Of a stretch of DNA of 64,000 bases, positions 53,551-61,568 are shown one piece after another (position 1 is the stretch's first letter; each line of letters begins with the position of its first letter). A program made the position numbers and the translations under genes. The notes under the pieces were generated by a model. That model was given only the letters and a program-made list of their open reading frames with translations, was not told where the DNA came from and ran no database searches. The DNA is from Solirubrobacterales bacterium (GTDB lineage Bacteria > Actinomycetota > Thermoleophilia > Solirubrobacterales > Solirubrobacteraceae), in assembly GCA_003133565.1 (NCBI GenBank), contig PKYB01000009.1:30204-94203 (forward strand). The letters are read 5' to 3'.

Positions 53551-54363
53551 CTAATGCGCGAGGCCTCCGGCCAACTGTTCCACGGCGCGCGAGAGCTGGC
53601 CGCCCTGCCAAGCGATCGGCGAGCCGCCCTCGTCCTCAACGACCATCGAGGAGCCAGCGACTGAGCCGGCGTAGCGCTCGGCGAGCGCGAGCGGGTGCTC
53701 GGGGTCGGCCTCGTCACGACTGGCGACGACCAGCGTCGGGGCTTGGATCGCGGCGAGCTGCGCGAGTGAGTCGAACGGGCGCGAACGTGGCACGGCGGCG
53801 AGTGCGTCCGCGACAGCCAGCGGATGCGCGTGCAACAAGAGCCGCTGCCTGATCACGGTGCCAACCGTCGCGCGCCAAGCGCTCGGAACGCGTTCGAAGT
53901 CATAGGCTTCGAGGAAGCCGTCCACTCCCCGCTCGCGCAGCGCAGTCGAGAGAGCATCCCAATGCCCCAGCGCAGCCTCGAAGCGATCGGGATCGTAGCC
54001 GGGCGTGACGAGCGCAAGCGCGGCGACGCGCGCGGGATTGTCGAGCGCGAAGCGCAGTGCCGTATGTGCTCCCATCGACGCCCCGACCAGTACGGCACGC
54101 TCGAGCTCGAGCGCATCGAATAGCGCCAGCAGGTCGCCGGCAAGCGCCCGGTAGGAGTAATCGCCGCTCGGCGGCGGGTCGGAGCTTCCGTGCCCGCGCG
54201 CGTCGTAGAGGATCACGCGATAGCCGGAACGCTCGAGCGCGCGGGAGCCCATCAGGACGTAGCGCCGGGTGGCGCTGAGGCCGTGCAGGCCGACGATCGC
54301 GGCACCAGTGCCGGCATCGTCGAGTCGGATGATGCCCGCGGCGCCTTGGATCTCACGTTCCAC
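53551..54363 (-). CDS. Alpha/beta hydrolase with missing catalytic His
   Basis: 270 aa. Oxyanion HGLSATRR, GHGSSDPP, nucleophile elbow VGASMGAHTAL, acid SRDEADPEHP. At the place where GHSP bearing the catalytic His is normal, EDEGGSPIAW is read, so His is replaced by Gly. Otherwise the fold looks complete. It may be inactive or use another residue. GTG start; TACGAT (minus strand, 54372-54377) ends 8 nt before it and overlaps the divergent thioredoxin -10. Confidence 0.82.
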   Translation of the reverse strand: MEREIQGAAGIIRLDDAGTGAAIVGLHGLSATRRYVLMGSRALERSGYRVILYDARGHGSSDPPPSGDYSYRALAGDLLALFDALELERAVLVGASMGAHTALRFALDNPARVAALALVTPGYDPDRFEAALGHWDALSTALRERGVDGFLEAYDFERVPSAWRATVGTVIRQRLLLHAHPLAVADALAAVPRSRPFDSLAQLAAIQAPTLVVASRDEADPEHPLALAERYAGSVAGSSMVVEDEGGSPIAWQGGQLSRAVEQLAGGLAH

Positions 54364-54387
54364 TCCGGCGGATCGTAGGCTGTGGGG

Positions 54388-55125
54388 ATGACCGTCATCG
54401 ACGTCAGCGAGGCAGATTTCGAGCGCGAGGTGCTCGAGCGCTCGCGCACGACGCCGGTCGTTGTCGACTTCTGGGCGGCGTGGTGCGGCCCGTGCCGCCA
54501 GCTCGGTCCGCTGCTCGAGGACGCCGCCGCAGCGCGGGAAGGCGATGTCGTGCTCGCCAAGCTTGATACCGACGCGAATCCGCGGCTCGCCAGCGCGTTT
54601 GGCATCCAGGGGATTCCGGCTGTCAAGGCGTTTCGCGACGGCGCCGTCGTGGCCGAGTTCGTCGGCGCGCAGCCGCGCCCCGGCGTGGAGGCGTTTTTCG
54701 ATGCGATCGTGCCCTCAGAGGTCGATCGGCTCGTCGCCGCAGGGGATCAGGCCTCGCTGAGAGCTGCCGTCGAGCTCGCACCGGGCAGCGCGGACGCCGC
54801 CGTTCCGCTTGCGCGGCTACTCCTCGCGCGTGGCGAGCTGGATGGGGCGCTCGCGTTGCTCGAGGAGGTGCCGGCGGGCTTCGAGGCGGACGGACTGCGC
54901 GCCCGAATCGAGTTGCAACGCGCGGGTGAGCTCGATGACGCCCTGACCGCGATCGACTTGGGCGATCGCCAGCGGGCGTTCGAGCTGCTGCTGGCGGCGC
55001 TCGACGAGACCGCCGAACACCGCGAGGATGTGCGCCGCGTGATCGTCGGCGAGCTCGCGCGCCTGGAGGCTGCCGACCCGCTGGCGCGCGATACGCGCCG
55101 TCGACTCGCGGCAGCGCTGTTCTGA
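54388..55125 (+). CDS. Thioredoxin-TPR protein, CnoX/YbbN-like
   Basis: 245 aa from ATG 54388. Thioredoxin domain (about 4-108) with WCGPC active site and IPAVKAF (cis-Pro), fused to a TPR-like tail (about 115-245; [32 protein letters not shown]). Protects proteins from oxidative damage and hands them to chaperones in CnoX relatives. A TAGGCT hexamer (54376-54381) ends 6 nt before ATG: leaderless. Confidence 0.87.
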   Translation: MTVIDVSEADFEREVLERSRTTPVVVDFWAAWCGPCRQLGPLLEDAAAAREGDVVLAKLDTDANPRLASAFGIQGIPAVKAFRDGAVVAEFVGAQPRPGVEAFFDAIVPSEVDRLVAAGDQASLRAAVELAPGSADAAVPLARLLLARGELDGALALLEEVPAGFEADGLRARIELQRAGELDDALTAIDLGDRQRAFELLLAALDETAEHREDVRRVIVGELARLEAADPLARDTRRRLAAALF

Positions 55126-55169
55126 GGCGCAGCGCCTAACGCGTCTGCGCCGGCGAGCACAATCGTGCG

Positions 55170-56249
55170 ATGAACGCATTACGCCGGGTGATCGCCCACC
55201 TCGACATCGACGCGTTCTACGCCTCAGTCGAGTTACAGCGCCACCCGGAGGCCCGAGGCCGCCCGCTCGTCGTGGCTGGCACGGGACCGCGTTCAGTCGT
55301 CACCACCGCCAGCTACGAGGCACGGCGCTACGGCATCGACTCGGCGATGCCCGCGGCTCGGGCGCGGGCGCTGTGTCCCGATGCGATCTTCATCGCGCCG
55401 GATTTCGCCGCCTACCGGGCGAAGAGCCGCGAGGTGTGGGACATCGTGCGGGCGAGCTTCGAAACGGTCGGGCAGGCCGGGATCGACGAGGCCTATCTCG
55501 ACGTCAGCTCGCTCGATCGGCCGCTACCGGCATTGCGCGAGCTCGTCGTGGCGGTGCGAGAGCGCACCGCCCTCCAGATTTCGGTCGGCGTCGGACCCTC
55601 ACGCCTGGTGGCCAAGACCGCCAGCTCGGCCTTCAAACCCGCGGCGTTCGTCGCCATGGGTCGTGAGCAGGCAGCTGCGCACTTCGCCGGCCACGCCGTC
55701 CGGTTGCTACAGGGCGTCGGCCCGAAGACCGCTGAGCGCCTGGCAGCCGTCGGTGTGGAAACCGTCGGCGACCTGCAGAGTGCGAACCCCACGCTGCTCG
55801 CCCGGCGCTTCGGCGAGCGCCAGGCGCTCGCGCTGCACACCCGGGCCCATTTTCACGACGACAGCCCGGTCGAGACGTCGCGCGTCGCGAAGTCGCGCTC
55901 CAGCGAGCTGACCTTCCCGGCCGATGTGAGCGATCAGGCCAGGCTCGAGCAAACGCTGGTGGAGCTAGCGCTCGAGCTCGGCGACGGCCTGCGGACGCGC
56001 CAGCGACGGGCCCGGACGATCGCCGTCAAGGTTCGTCTCGACGACTGGACCACCGTGACGCGCGCGCGCACGCTGCCGTATTTCACCGACGAGAGCGCGA
56101 CGATCGCGGCAACAGCGCTCGAATTGCTCCGCGCCTACGCACCGCCGCGACCCGTCCGTCTCCTCGGCGTTCGGGTCGCGTCGTTCGACGACGAGTCGAA
56201 GGGAGCGCCAGCCGGCAGCGAAGGCAGCCAGCTGGCGCTCCACCTCTAG
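55170..56249 (+). CDS. dinB: DNA polymerase IV (Y-family)
   Basis: 359 aa lesion-bypass polymerase. Catalytic acidic residues lie in AHLDIDAFYASVE (about 9-21) and GIDEAYLDVS; SVGVGPSRLVAKTAS, a helix-hairpin-helix LLQGVGPKTAERLAAVGV, and a little-finger domain (about 235-345). C-terminus SQLALHL is a clamp-binding-like peptide. ATG follows a CACAAT hexamer by 6 nt. No SOS box seen in the 44 nt upstream. Confidence 0.92.
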   Translation: MNALRRVIAHLDIDAFYASVELQRHPEARGRPLVVAGTGPRSVVTTASYEARRYGIDSAMPAARARALCPDAIFIAPDFAAYRAKSREVWDIVRASFETVGQAGIDEAYLDVSSLDRPLPALRELVVAVRERTALQISVGVGPSRLVAKTASSAFKPAAFVAMGREQAAAHFAGHAVRLLQGVGPKTAERLAAVGVETVGDLQSANPTLLARRFGERQALALHTRAHFHDDSPVETSRVAKSRSSELTFPADVSDQARLEQTLVELALELGDGLRTRQRRARTIAVKVRLDDWTTVTRARTLPYFTDESATIAATALELLRAYAPPRPVRLLGVRVASFDDESKGAPAGSEGSQLALHL

Positions 56250-56260
56250 ACGCCCCAGAT

Positions 56261-56995
56261 CTAGTGGTTCGCCCAGACCTCGGTCAGGTCGCCGGCGCCG
56301 AGCGCCTCCTTGGTTGCGAACGTGAGGTCGTAGTCGCGCCCGGTGACGTAGGGCCCGCGGTCGATCACGCGCACGCGCAGCGTGCGGCGGCGGTAGTGCA
56401 GCGTGACCGGCGTTCCGCACGGCAGCGTCCGGTTGGCGACGCCCAGCGTGTGGGGGGTGAGCTCCTCGCCGCAGGCGGTCAGCCCGCCGAGTCCGTACCA
56501 CGAAGCGAGCACCGTGTGAAAGACGTCCAGGCGCGCGGTGGGCACGTACGCGACTCCGTCCGACCCAGCGACGCGCAGGCGCATCGGGTGCACGCCGAGG
56601 CCGCGCGGGCGGAACGACAGCGCGAAGGTGCCGGCGACGTTGCGCGCCCGTGCTGCAAAGCGCCAGCGGTGCGCGACGCGCTCCTGGAGGACCACCGTCT
56701 CGAGCCCGGTCGGGGTCTCGAGCCCGGTCGGGGTGTCAAGTCCGGTCGTGGTCTCGAGCGTGGTCGTGGTCTCAAGCACGCCCGTGACGGTGACGCGGTG
56801 GTCCGCCAACACGTTGCGTGCCGTGATGCTCGAGACGACTGCCTCCCCCGTGTTCCCGCTAACGCCGCTCGCGCCAATGACTGGCGCCGGTGGCGCGGTG
56901 CTGCTGCTCGCGACTGCCGCCGTACCGGTGAAAGCGACGACCAACGTCACTGCGATCGCGCCCGCGACGGGCGCGATCAGCCTTTCAGCGATCAA
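56261..56995 (-). CDS. RlpA-like double-psi beta-barrel protein
   Basis: 244 aa from TTG 56995 (AAGGAG 5 nt upstream; GTG 57001 overlaps that site). Signal peptide (about 1-30), an 18-bp-repeat-coded stretch of TGLETP-type hexapeptides (about 70-100), a beta-rich middle, and a C-terminal RlpA domain (about 160-244) with ASWYGLGGLTACGEELTP, GVANRTLPCGTPVTL and VIDRGPYVTGRDYDLT. Acts on or binds peptidoglycan outside the cell. Preceded by a c-di-AMP riboswitch. Confidence 0.87.
   Translation of the reverse strand: MIAERLIAPVAGAIAVTLVVAFTGTAAVASSSTAPPAPVIGASGVSGNTGEAVVSSITARNVLADHRVTVTGVLETTTTLETTTGLDTPTGLETPTGLETVVLQERVAHRWRFAARARNVAGTFALSFRPRGLGVHPMRLRVAGSDGVAYVPTARLDVFHTVLASWYGLGGLTACGEELTPHTLGVANRTLPCGTPVTLHYRRRTLRVRVIDRGPYVTGRDYDLTFATKEALGAGDLTEVWANH
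56697..56786. repeat. Five 18-bp tandem repeats in the RlpA-like gene
   Basis: Units at 56697, 56715, 56733, 56751 and 56769, the first two identical (GTCTCGAGCCCGGTCGGG on the plus strand). Encode hexapeptides such as LETPTG; likely length-polymorphic. Confidence 0.8.
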
Positions 56996-57009
56996 TTGCA
57001 CTCCTTACA

Positions 57010-57180
57010 TCGCCGCCTACGGGGTTAGCTGTCGGGCTCGCGGCCGCGGTCACAGCTCACTCCCGAGCTGTGATCCACCGTCGCTACGACCGCGGACGCG
57101 CGGTCGATTCGCCCCATCCGGCCTTCGCGCTGACGCGCAGAGGCCGGCAGTGGGTCCCCCGCTCGCCCTCGCTGGATGCA
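57010..57180 (-). ncRNA. Cyclic-di-AMP (ydaO/yuaA) riboswitch
   Basis: The minus strand carries the family's conserved pieces in order: AGCGGGGGACCCA (about 57150-57162), a variable stem GCCGGCC…GGCCGG, GGGGCGAATCG, a stem CGCGC…GCGG, GTAGCGACGG, a stem CACAGCTC/GAGCTGTG, then CCCGACAGCTAACCCCGTAGGCG (57013-57035). It ends 15 nt before the RlpA-like start. c-di-AMP binding normally turns such genes off, tying wall remodelling to osmotic and K+ status. Confidence 0.88.
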
Positions 57181-57287
57181 GGACGACTCGGCGGTCTTAT
57201 GAACCGCGGTGAATCGTAGCGGAGCCTGCGGACCCTCCACCCGGGACACGCCGGAGGGCGCCGCGTGCTCCGGGATAATTCCCAGCG

Positions 57288-58994
57288 ATGGGAGATACTC
57301 CACGGCTCCGGCTCGCTCTCTGCCAGGTCAATCCGACGGTCGGCGCGATCGCCGCCAATCAGGCGCTCGTCGCGCGCGGCATCGCTGCTGCGCGTGAGGC
57401 CGGAGCAGAGCTGGTCCTCTTCGGCGAGCTGGCACTAAGCGGCTACCCGCCCGAGGATCTGCTCTACAAGGAGCATTTCCTGCGGGACTGTCGCGCTGCC
57501 CTCGAGCGGCTTGCCTCAGACACCGACGGGATAGTCGCGATCGTCGGCTTCCCCGAGCGCGCCGACCGTGTCTACAACGCCGCCGCCGTGCTTTCGGGTG
57601 GCTGCATCGCCGGGATCTATCGCAAGATCCACCTGCCCAACTACGGCGTCTTCGACGAGCGGCGATACTTTGCCCCGGGCGTCAGCGCAGGCGTGATCGA
57701 GCTCGACGGGCGGCGCATCGGTCTGACGGTCTGCGAGGACATCTGGCTCCCCGGCTCTCCCTGCTCGGACCTCGCGCGCGCCGGCGCTGGCTTAATCGTG
57801 AACATCTCAGCCTCGCCCTACCACGCCGGGAAGGGGCTCCAGCGGGAGGTAGACGTGGTTGGCGCGCGCGTTTCCGAGACAGCTATTCCGTATGCGTTCT
57901 GCGCGCTCGTCGGCGGACAGGACGAACTCGTCTTCGACGGCCACTCCTTCGTACTCGACCGCGACGGGACGCTCCTCGCGCGGGCCGCTCAGTTCTCGGA
58001 GGAGATGTTGATCTGCGACGTCGAGCTCGCAGCTCTCCAGCAAGAGGAAGCGGGCGAGGGTGCCGCCGTGGAGCTTCTCGCGCGCGTCGAGCTGCCGGCA
58101 CCATCCGCGCCACCCGCTCGGGGCACACCTCGCATCGCTCCCCTCCTCGAACCGCGCGAGGCCGAGATCTATGCGGCGCTCGAGTGCGGTCTGGGCGACT
58201 ACGTGCGCAAGAACGGCTTCCGCCACGTCGTGCTCGGCCTCTCCGGCGGGATCGACTCGGCGCTCGTCGCAGCGATCGCCACCGATGCGCTTGGCGCTGA
58301 TCAGGTGACGGCTGCCGTGATGCCCTCGGCGTTTTCATCGCCGGAGACCCAGAACGACGCTCGCTCACTCGCCGCCAGCCTCGGCGCCGACGTGCTCGAG
58401 CTGGAGATCGACCCGCTGATGGCCGACTACGCCGCGCTCCTGGCGGCGGCCTTCGCCGGGCGCGAGCCGGACATCACGGAGGAGAATCTGCAGGCCCGGA
58501 TCCGCGGCAACCTGCTGATGGCCCTGTCGAACAAGTTCGGCTGGCTGGTCCTGACGACTGGAAACAAGTCGGAGATGTCGGTCGGCTACTCGACGCTCTA
58601 CGGCGACTCCGCCGGTGGCTTCGCGGTAATCAAGGACGTGGAGAAGACGCTTGTCTACGCGCTCGCTCGCTGGCGCAACCGCTCTGAGGTGCTGATCCCA
58701 CTCTCGATCCTCGAGCGCCCGCCGAGCGCCGAGCTGCGCCACGGCCAGCGCGACCAGGACTCGCTGCCGCCGTACGAGGTGCTCGACACGATCCTGCGCG
58801 GCTACGTCGAGCAAAACGCCGGTCGTGACGCGCTGACAGCGGTCGGACTGCCGGAGGATGCTGTCGACCTCGTGATCGGCCTCGTCGACCGAGCGGAGTA
58901 CAAGCGCCGCCAGGCGCCTCCCGGCATCAAGCTCACCGAGCTCGCGTTCGGCCGCGACCGGCGCATGCCGATCACCAACGGCTACCGGGGCTAA
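57288..58994 (+). CDS. nadE: Glutamine-hydrolysing NAD+ synthetase
   Basis: 568 aa; final step of NAD synthesis. N-terminal nitrilase-type glutaminase (about 6-255) with triad Glu47, Lys113, Cys149; C-terminal synthetase (about 285-568) with the PP-loop LSGGIDSAL, TGNKSEMSVGYSTLYGDSAG and RPPSAELR. Full length. GATAAT (57274-57279) ends 8 nt before ATG. The 3' end overlaps the hotdog gene by 4 nt. Confidence 0.95.
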   Translation: MGDTPRLRLALCQVNPTVGAIAANQALVARGIAAAREAGAELVLFGELALSGYPPEDLLYKEHFLRDCRAALERLASDTDGIVAIVGFPERADRVYNAAAVLSGGCIAGIYRKIHLPNYGVFDERRYFAPGVSAGVIELDGRRIGLTVCEDIWLPGSPCSDLARAGAGLIVNISASPYHAGKGLQREVDVVGARVSETAIPYAFCALVGGQDELVFDGHSFVLDRDGTLLARAAQFSEEMLICDVELAALQQEEAGEGAAVELLARVELPAPSAPPARGTPRIAPLLEPREAEIYAALECGLGDYVRKNGFRHVVLGLSGGIDSALVAAIATDALGADQVTAAVMPSAFSSPETQNDARSLAASLGADVLELEIDPLMADYAALLAAAFAGREPDITEENLQARIRGNLLMALSNKFGWLVLTTGNKSEMSVGYSTLYGDSAGGFAVIKDVEKTLVYALARWRNRSEVLIPLSILERPPSAELRHGQRDQDSLPPYEVLDTILRGYVEQNAGRDALTAVGLPEDAVDLVIGLVDRAEYKRRQAPPGIKLTELAFGRDRRMPITNGYRG

Positions 58995-59404
58995 TCCGGG
59001 CTTCGTACCGCGATCGTGACGCGCGACACGGCGCAGAGCCGCCCCTCGGCGTCGCTCGCCTGGACGTCCCACACCCAGGTTGTCCGGCCGCGGTGCAGCG
59101 GGCGGGCGACGAACTCGATCACGCCTTGGCTGATCGGACGCAGGAAGCTCGTGTCGTTGGCTAGTCCGAGCGCCATCGCACCGTTGCGCACCACCGCGGC
59201 GAGGGTCCCGCGCGAGGCTAGCGACTCGGCAATCGCTGCATAGACGCCGCCGTGGACAACTCCGAACGGCTGGCGGATCTCGTCATGGACCGCGATCCGG
59301 CCGCGGGCGACCTCAGCGGAGACCTCGGTGAGCTCCAGGCCGATCAAGGCATCGAACGCCTGGCTTTCGCTCAGCACGCGATCGATCGGGTCCTCCTGCT
59401 CCAC
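58991..59404 (-). CDS. PaaI-type hotdog thioesterase
   Basis: 137 aa. PFGVVHGGVYAAIAESLASRG (about 46-66) with the HGG motif, ALGLANDTSFLRPI, and a WVWDVQASDAEGRLCAVSRVTI ending typical of PaaI-like acyl-CoA thioesterases. GTG start at 59404 sits on the last base of the FtsR-like stop. Last gene of the FHA-FtsR-hotdog operon. Substrate unknown. Confidence 0.88.
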   Translation of the reverse strand: MEQEDPIDRVLSESQAFDALIGLELTEVSAEVARGRIAVHDEIRQPFGVVHGGVYAAIAESLASRGTLAAVVRNGAMALGLANDTSFLRPISQGVIEFVARPLHRGRTTWVWDVQASDAEGRLCAVSRVTIAVRSPD

Positions 59405-60147
59405 TAATTTGCGATTCGGCGCAGGTCCCGTACCAGCAGCAGGTGCTTGAGGTGCGTCGACACGGTCGCAAGGTTCTCCAGCGCCTCGAGCGCCTCCTTG
59501 CGACGCTCGGGGTTGCGCGAGCGCAGGGCCGGGGCGAGGATCTGCTGCAGGAGGTTCGACTCGCGATCGACCGATGAGCGGAACACGCGCAGGTTGCGCC
59601 CGCCGACGCCGTAGCGAGCCAGCTCGCGAACCGCACGGACGATCTCCCGCTCGGTCTCGTCGTAATAGCGCGTGCCGTCACGCGCCTCGCCCTTGATGAC
59701 GCCGTACTCCTCGAGCTCGCGGACCAGGCTTACGTCGGCCTGGGTGTCCTCCAGAACGTCGGCAAGGCTGAAGTAGGCCGGCGCGTCACTGACCCCGACC
59801 TGCGGGCGCCAGCGTCGCCGACCGGCGTCGTCGGTGGCGACTGGCATCTCCGCGGCTCCGGCACGGCCGTTGGCAAGCTCCTGGCGGATCACGCGCAGCG
59901 GCAGGAACTCGTCGCGCTGCAAGCGCAATATCGTCCGCAGGCGCAAAACGTCCTCTGCGCTGTACTTGCGATAGCCCCCGGCGCTGCGCTGCGGAGCGAG
60001 GAGTCGCTGGTCCTCGAGGTAGCGGATCTTCGAGATCGAGATGTCGGGAAATTCCGGCGAGAGCGCCTTGCAGACGGCGCCAATCGTCATCGACCGCGTC
60101 GTCGCGCGTCGCGCCTCGGCGGCCGTGGTGTCGGGCATCGCGCTCAT
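59404..60147 (-). CDS. MerR-family regulator FtsR-like
   Basis: 247 aa. N-terminal MerR helix-turn-helix (about 20-90): TIGAVCKALSPEFPDISISK, IRYLEDQRLLAPQRSAGGYR, DVLRLRTILRLQRDEFLPL. A longer, otherwise conserved C-terminal region holds YFSLADVLEDTQADVSLV and ARYGVGGRNLRVFRSSVDRE. Matches actinobacterial FtsR, which controls ftsZ expression, and its usual FHA (GarA-type) neighbour is in front (4-nt overlap). Confidence 0.85.
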   Translation of the reverse strand: MSAMPDTTAAEARRATTRSMTIGAVCKALSPEFPDISISKIRYLEDQRLLAPQRSAGGYRKYSAEDVLRLRTILRLQRDEFLPLRVIRQELANGRAGAAEMPVATDDAGRRRWRPQVGVSDAPAYFSLADVLEDTQADVSLVRELEEYGVIKGEARDGTRYYDETEREIVRAVRELARYGVGGRNLRVFRSSVDRESNLLQQILAPALRSRNPERRKEALEALENLATVSTHLKHLLLVRDLRRIAN

Positions 60148-60620
60148 GTGATGCGGAAGGTCAGCTTGTACTTGCCGATCTGCAGCTCGTCGCCGTCGTC
60201 AAGCCGCTGCGAGTCGATTCGCTGGCGGTTGACGTAGGTGCCGTTGAGTGAGCCGCAGTCGTCGAGGAACCACTCGCTGCCGCGCTTCACGAGCAGCGCG
60301 TGGTCGCGTGAGACGGTGATGTCGTCAAGAAACACCGCAGAGTCCGGTCGCCGTCCGATCGTCATCTGCTCGCCCCGCACCGCGAAGCTCTCGCCGGCGC
60401 GACCACCCCCGGCGCGGATGACGAGTGCTGCGCCGTCATCGGCCATCTCGTCGAGGTCGACCGGAATGAAGTCACCGGTCTCGCCGACGCGGTAGGTCGC
60501 CGTCGTCGCATCGCCGCCACCCTCGGCCCCGATCAGCGCGCCGCATTTCTGGCAGTAGTTCCCGCCCTCCGGGTTGACGAAGCCGCACTCGGCGCAGTGC
60601 AGGGCCACCGCGACTACCAA
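60144..60620 (-). CDS. Zinc-ribbon FHA-domain protein (GarA-like)
   Basis: 158 aa (154 from GTG 60608, which gives a better N-terminus ALHCAECGF). N-terminal zinc ribbon CAECGFVNPEGGNYCQKCG, an acidic linker with TATYRVGE, resembling the ETTS/ETTY phosphorylation segment of GarA, and an FHA domain (about 75-155) with IGRRPDSAVFLDDITVSRDH and GSLNGTYVN. Binds phosphothreonine; likely regulated by a Ser/Thr kinase. Heads the FHA-FtsR-hotdog operon, 1 nt downstream of the RsiG-like gene. Confidence 0.87.
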   Translation of the reverse strand: MVVAVALHCAECGFVNPEGGNYCQKCGALIGAEGGGDATTATYRVGETGDFIPVDLDEMADDGAALVIRAGGGRAGESFAVRGEQMTIGRRPDSAVFLDDITVSRDHALLVKRGSEWFLDDCGSLNGTYVNRQRIDSQRLDDGDELQIGKYKLTFRIT

Positions 60621-60621
60621 C

Positions 60622-60888
60622 TCACTGGTTTTCGGGCGCCGGTTCGGCGCTCGCTCGCCCCGCGAGGATCTCGGTCAAGCGCTGCACGTCGGCGCCGCTG
60701 ATGATCTCCTCACCGCCGTCGTGCTTGCGTCGCAGACGATTGACAAGCTCGGCGCGCAGAATGTCGATCTTGCCGTGCAGCAGGCGACGCTGGTAGGAGA
60801 TCTCTGTCTCCTCGCCGCTGAGCTGCGCGATCAGCTCCTTGAGCTCCTTGTCTGTGAGGGAGCCGAGATCGGGGAATGTTTCGTCCAT
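60622..60888 (-). CDS. RsiG-like coiled-coil protein (possible c-di-GMP anti-sigma factor)
   Basis: 88 aa from ATG 60888 (GGAAGGACAAG upstream). Mostly helical; SYQRRLLHGKIDILRAELV carries E-x3-S-x2-R-x3-H-x3-D. The RsiG c-di-GMP motif known from actinomycetes is E-x3-S-x2-R-x3-Q-x3-D, so only Q is replaced by H. One copy, as expected of the ancestral homodimeric form. By analogy it would hold a WhiG-type sigma factor inactive when c-di-GMP is bound. No sigma gene is in this window. Confidence 0.72.
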   Translation of the reverse strand: MDETFPDLGSLTDKELKELIAQLSGEETEISYQRRLLHGKIDILRAELVNRLRRKHDGGEEIISGADVQRLTEILAGRASAEPAPENQ

Positions 60889-60944
60889 CTTGTCCTTCCG
60901 GGCCGGGGGCGCAACAGCGAGTATAGAGCGGTCATCGCCAAGGA

Positions 60945-61568
60945 TCAAGCTGAACTTGAGCCTGATGTTTGCGCGAGCCCATCGTGGACGTAGGCAATCG
61001 CCGCGATCCAGGCGAGCACGAGGCCGGTGAAAAAGAAGCCTTCACCGACGGCGTGGGCCCCGAGCACCTCGAGCCAGATCCCGAACATCGTCGGCGCGAC
61101 GGCAATTCTGCCAGGCCAGTTGATGCGCAGCGCGTGCCCGCGCCGCAACCACGCCTGTCCCGCCACGAGCATCAAGAGTTCGCGCGCCAGGAGCACGGCG
61201 ACGGCCCAGCGCGGGAGCAGCTCGTAGGACCAGCACGCGGCGGCTCCCGCAACTACGAGCAGACGATCGATCAGCGGGTCGAGAGCGGCGCCCAGTCTGC
61301 TGTACTGCCCCGTGATTCGCGCCGTGATCCCGTCGAGGTAGTCGCCGCCGCCTGCGATGAAGAAGCAGATGCCCGCGGATGTGCTGACACCGTGACGCGA
61401 GGAGTACTCGAGCGCGAGAAACGCGGGGATCAGCGCGGCGCGAACATAGCCGATCGCGTTCGGGATCGTCCACGGCCGCCACGGCTCGCGGGCGTCAGTC
61501 TGCGGTGGCGGCGGGCCGGAGCGATCGAGTCCGAACAGGCGAAGCTTGCCTAGGCGAGCTCGCTGCAC
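60945..61568 (-). CDS. CDP-alcohol phosphatidyltransferase (PgsA-like)
   Basis: 207 aa membrane enzyme, about six helices. Signature D-x2-DG-x2-AR-x8-G-x3-D-x3-D is read as DYLDGITARITGQYSRLGAA then LDPLIDR at about 76-104. Transfers a phosphatidyl group from CDP-diacylglycerol to an alcohol such as glycerol-3-phosphate or inositol. GTG start lies 19 nt inside the end of proS, so it is the second gene of a proS operon. Confidence 0.87.
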   Translation of the reverse strand: MQRARLGKLRLFGLDRSGPPPPQTDAREPWRPWTIPNAIGYVRAALIPAFLALEYSSRHGVSTSAGICFFIAGGGDYLDGITARITGQYSRLGAALDPLIDRLLVVAGAAACWSYELLPRWAVAVLLARELLMLVAGQAWLRRGHALRINWPGRIAVAPTMFGIWLEVLGAHAVGEGFFFTGLVLAWIAAIAYVHDGLAQTSGSSSA

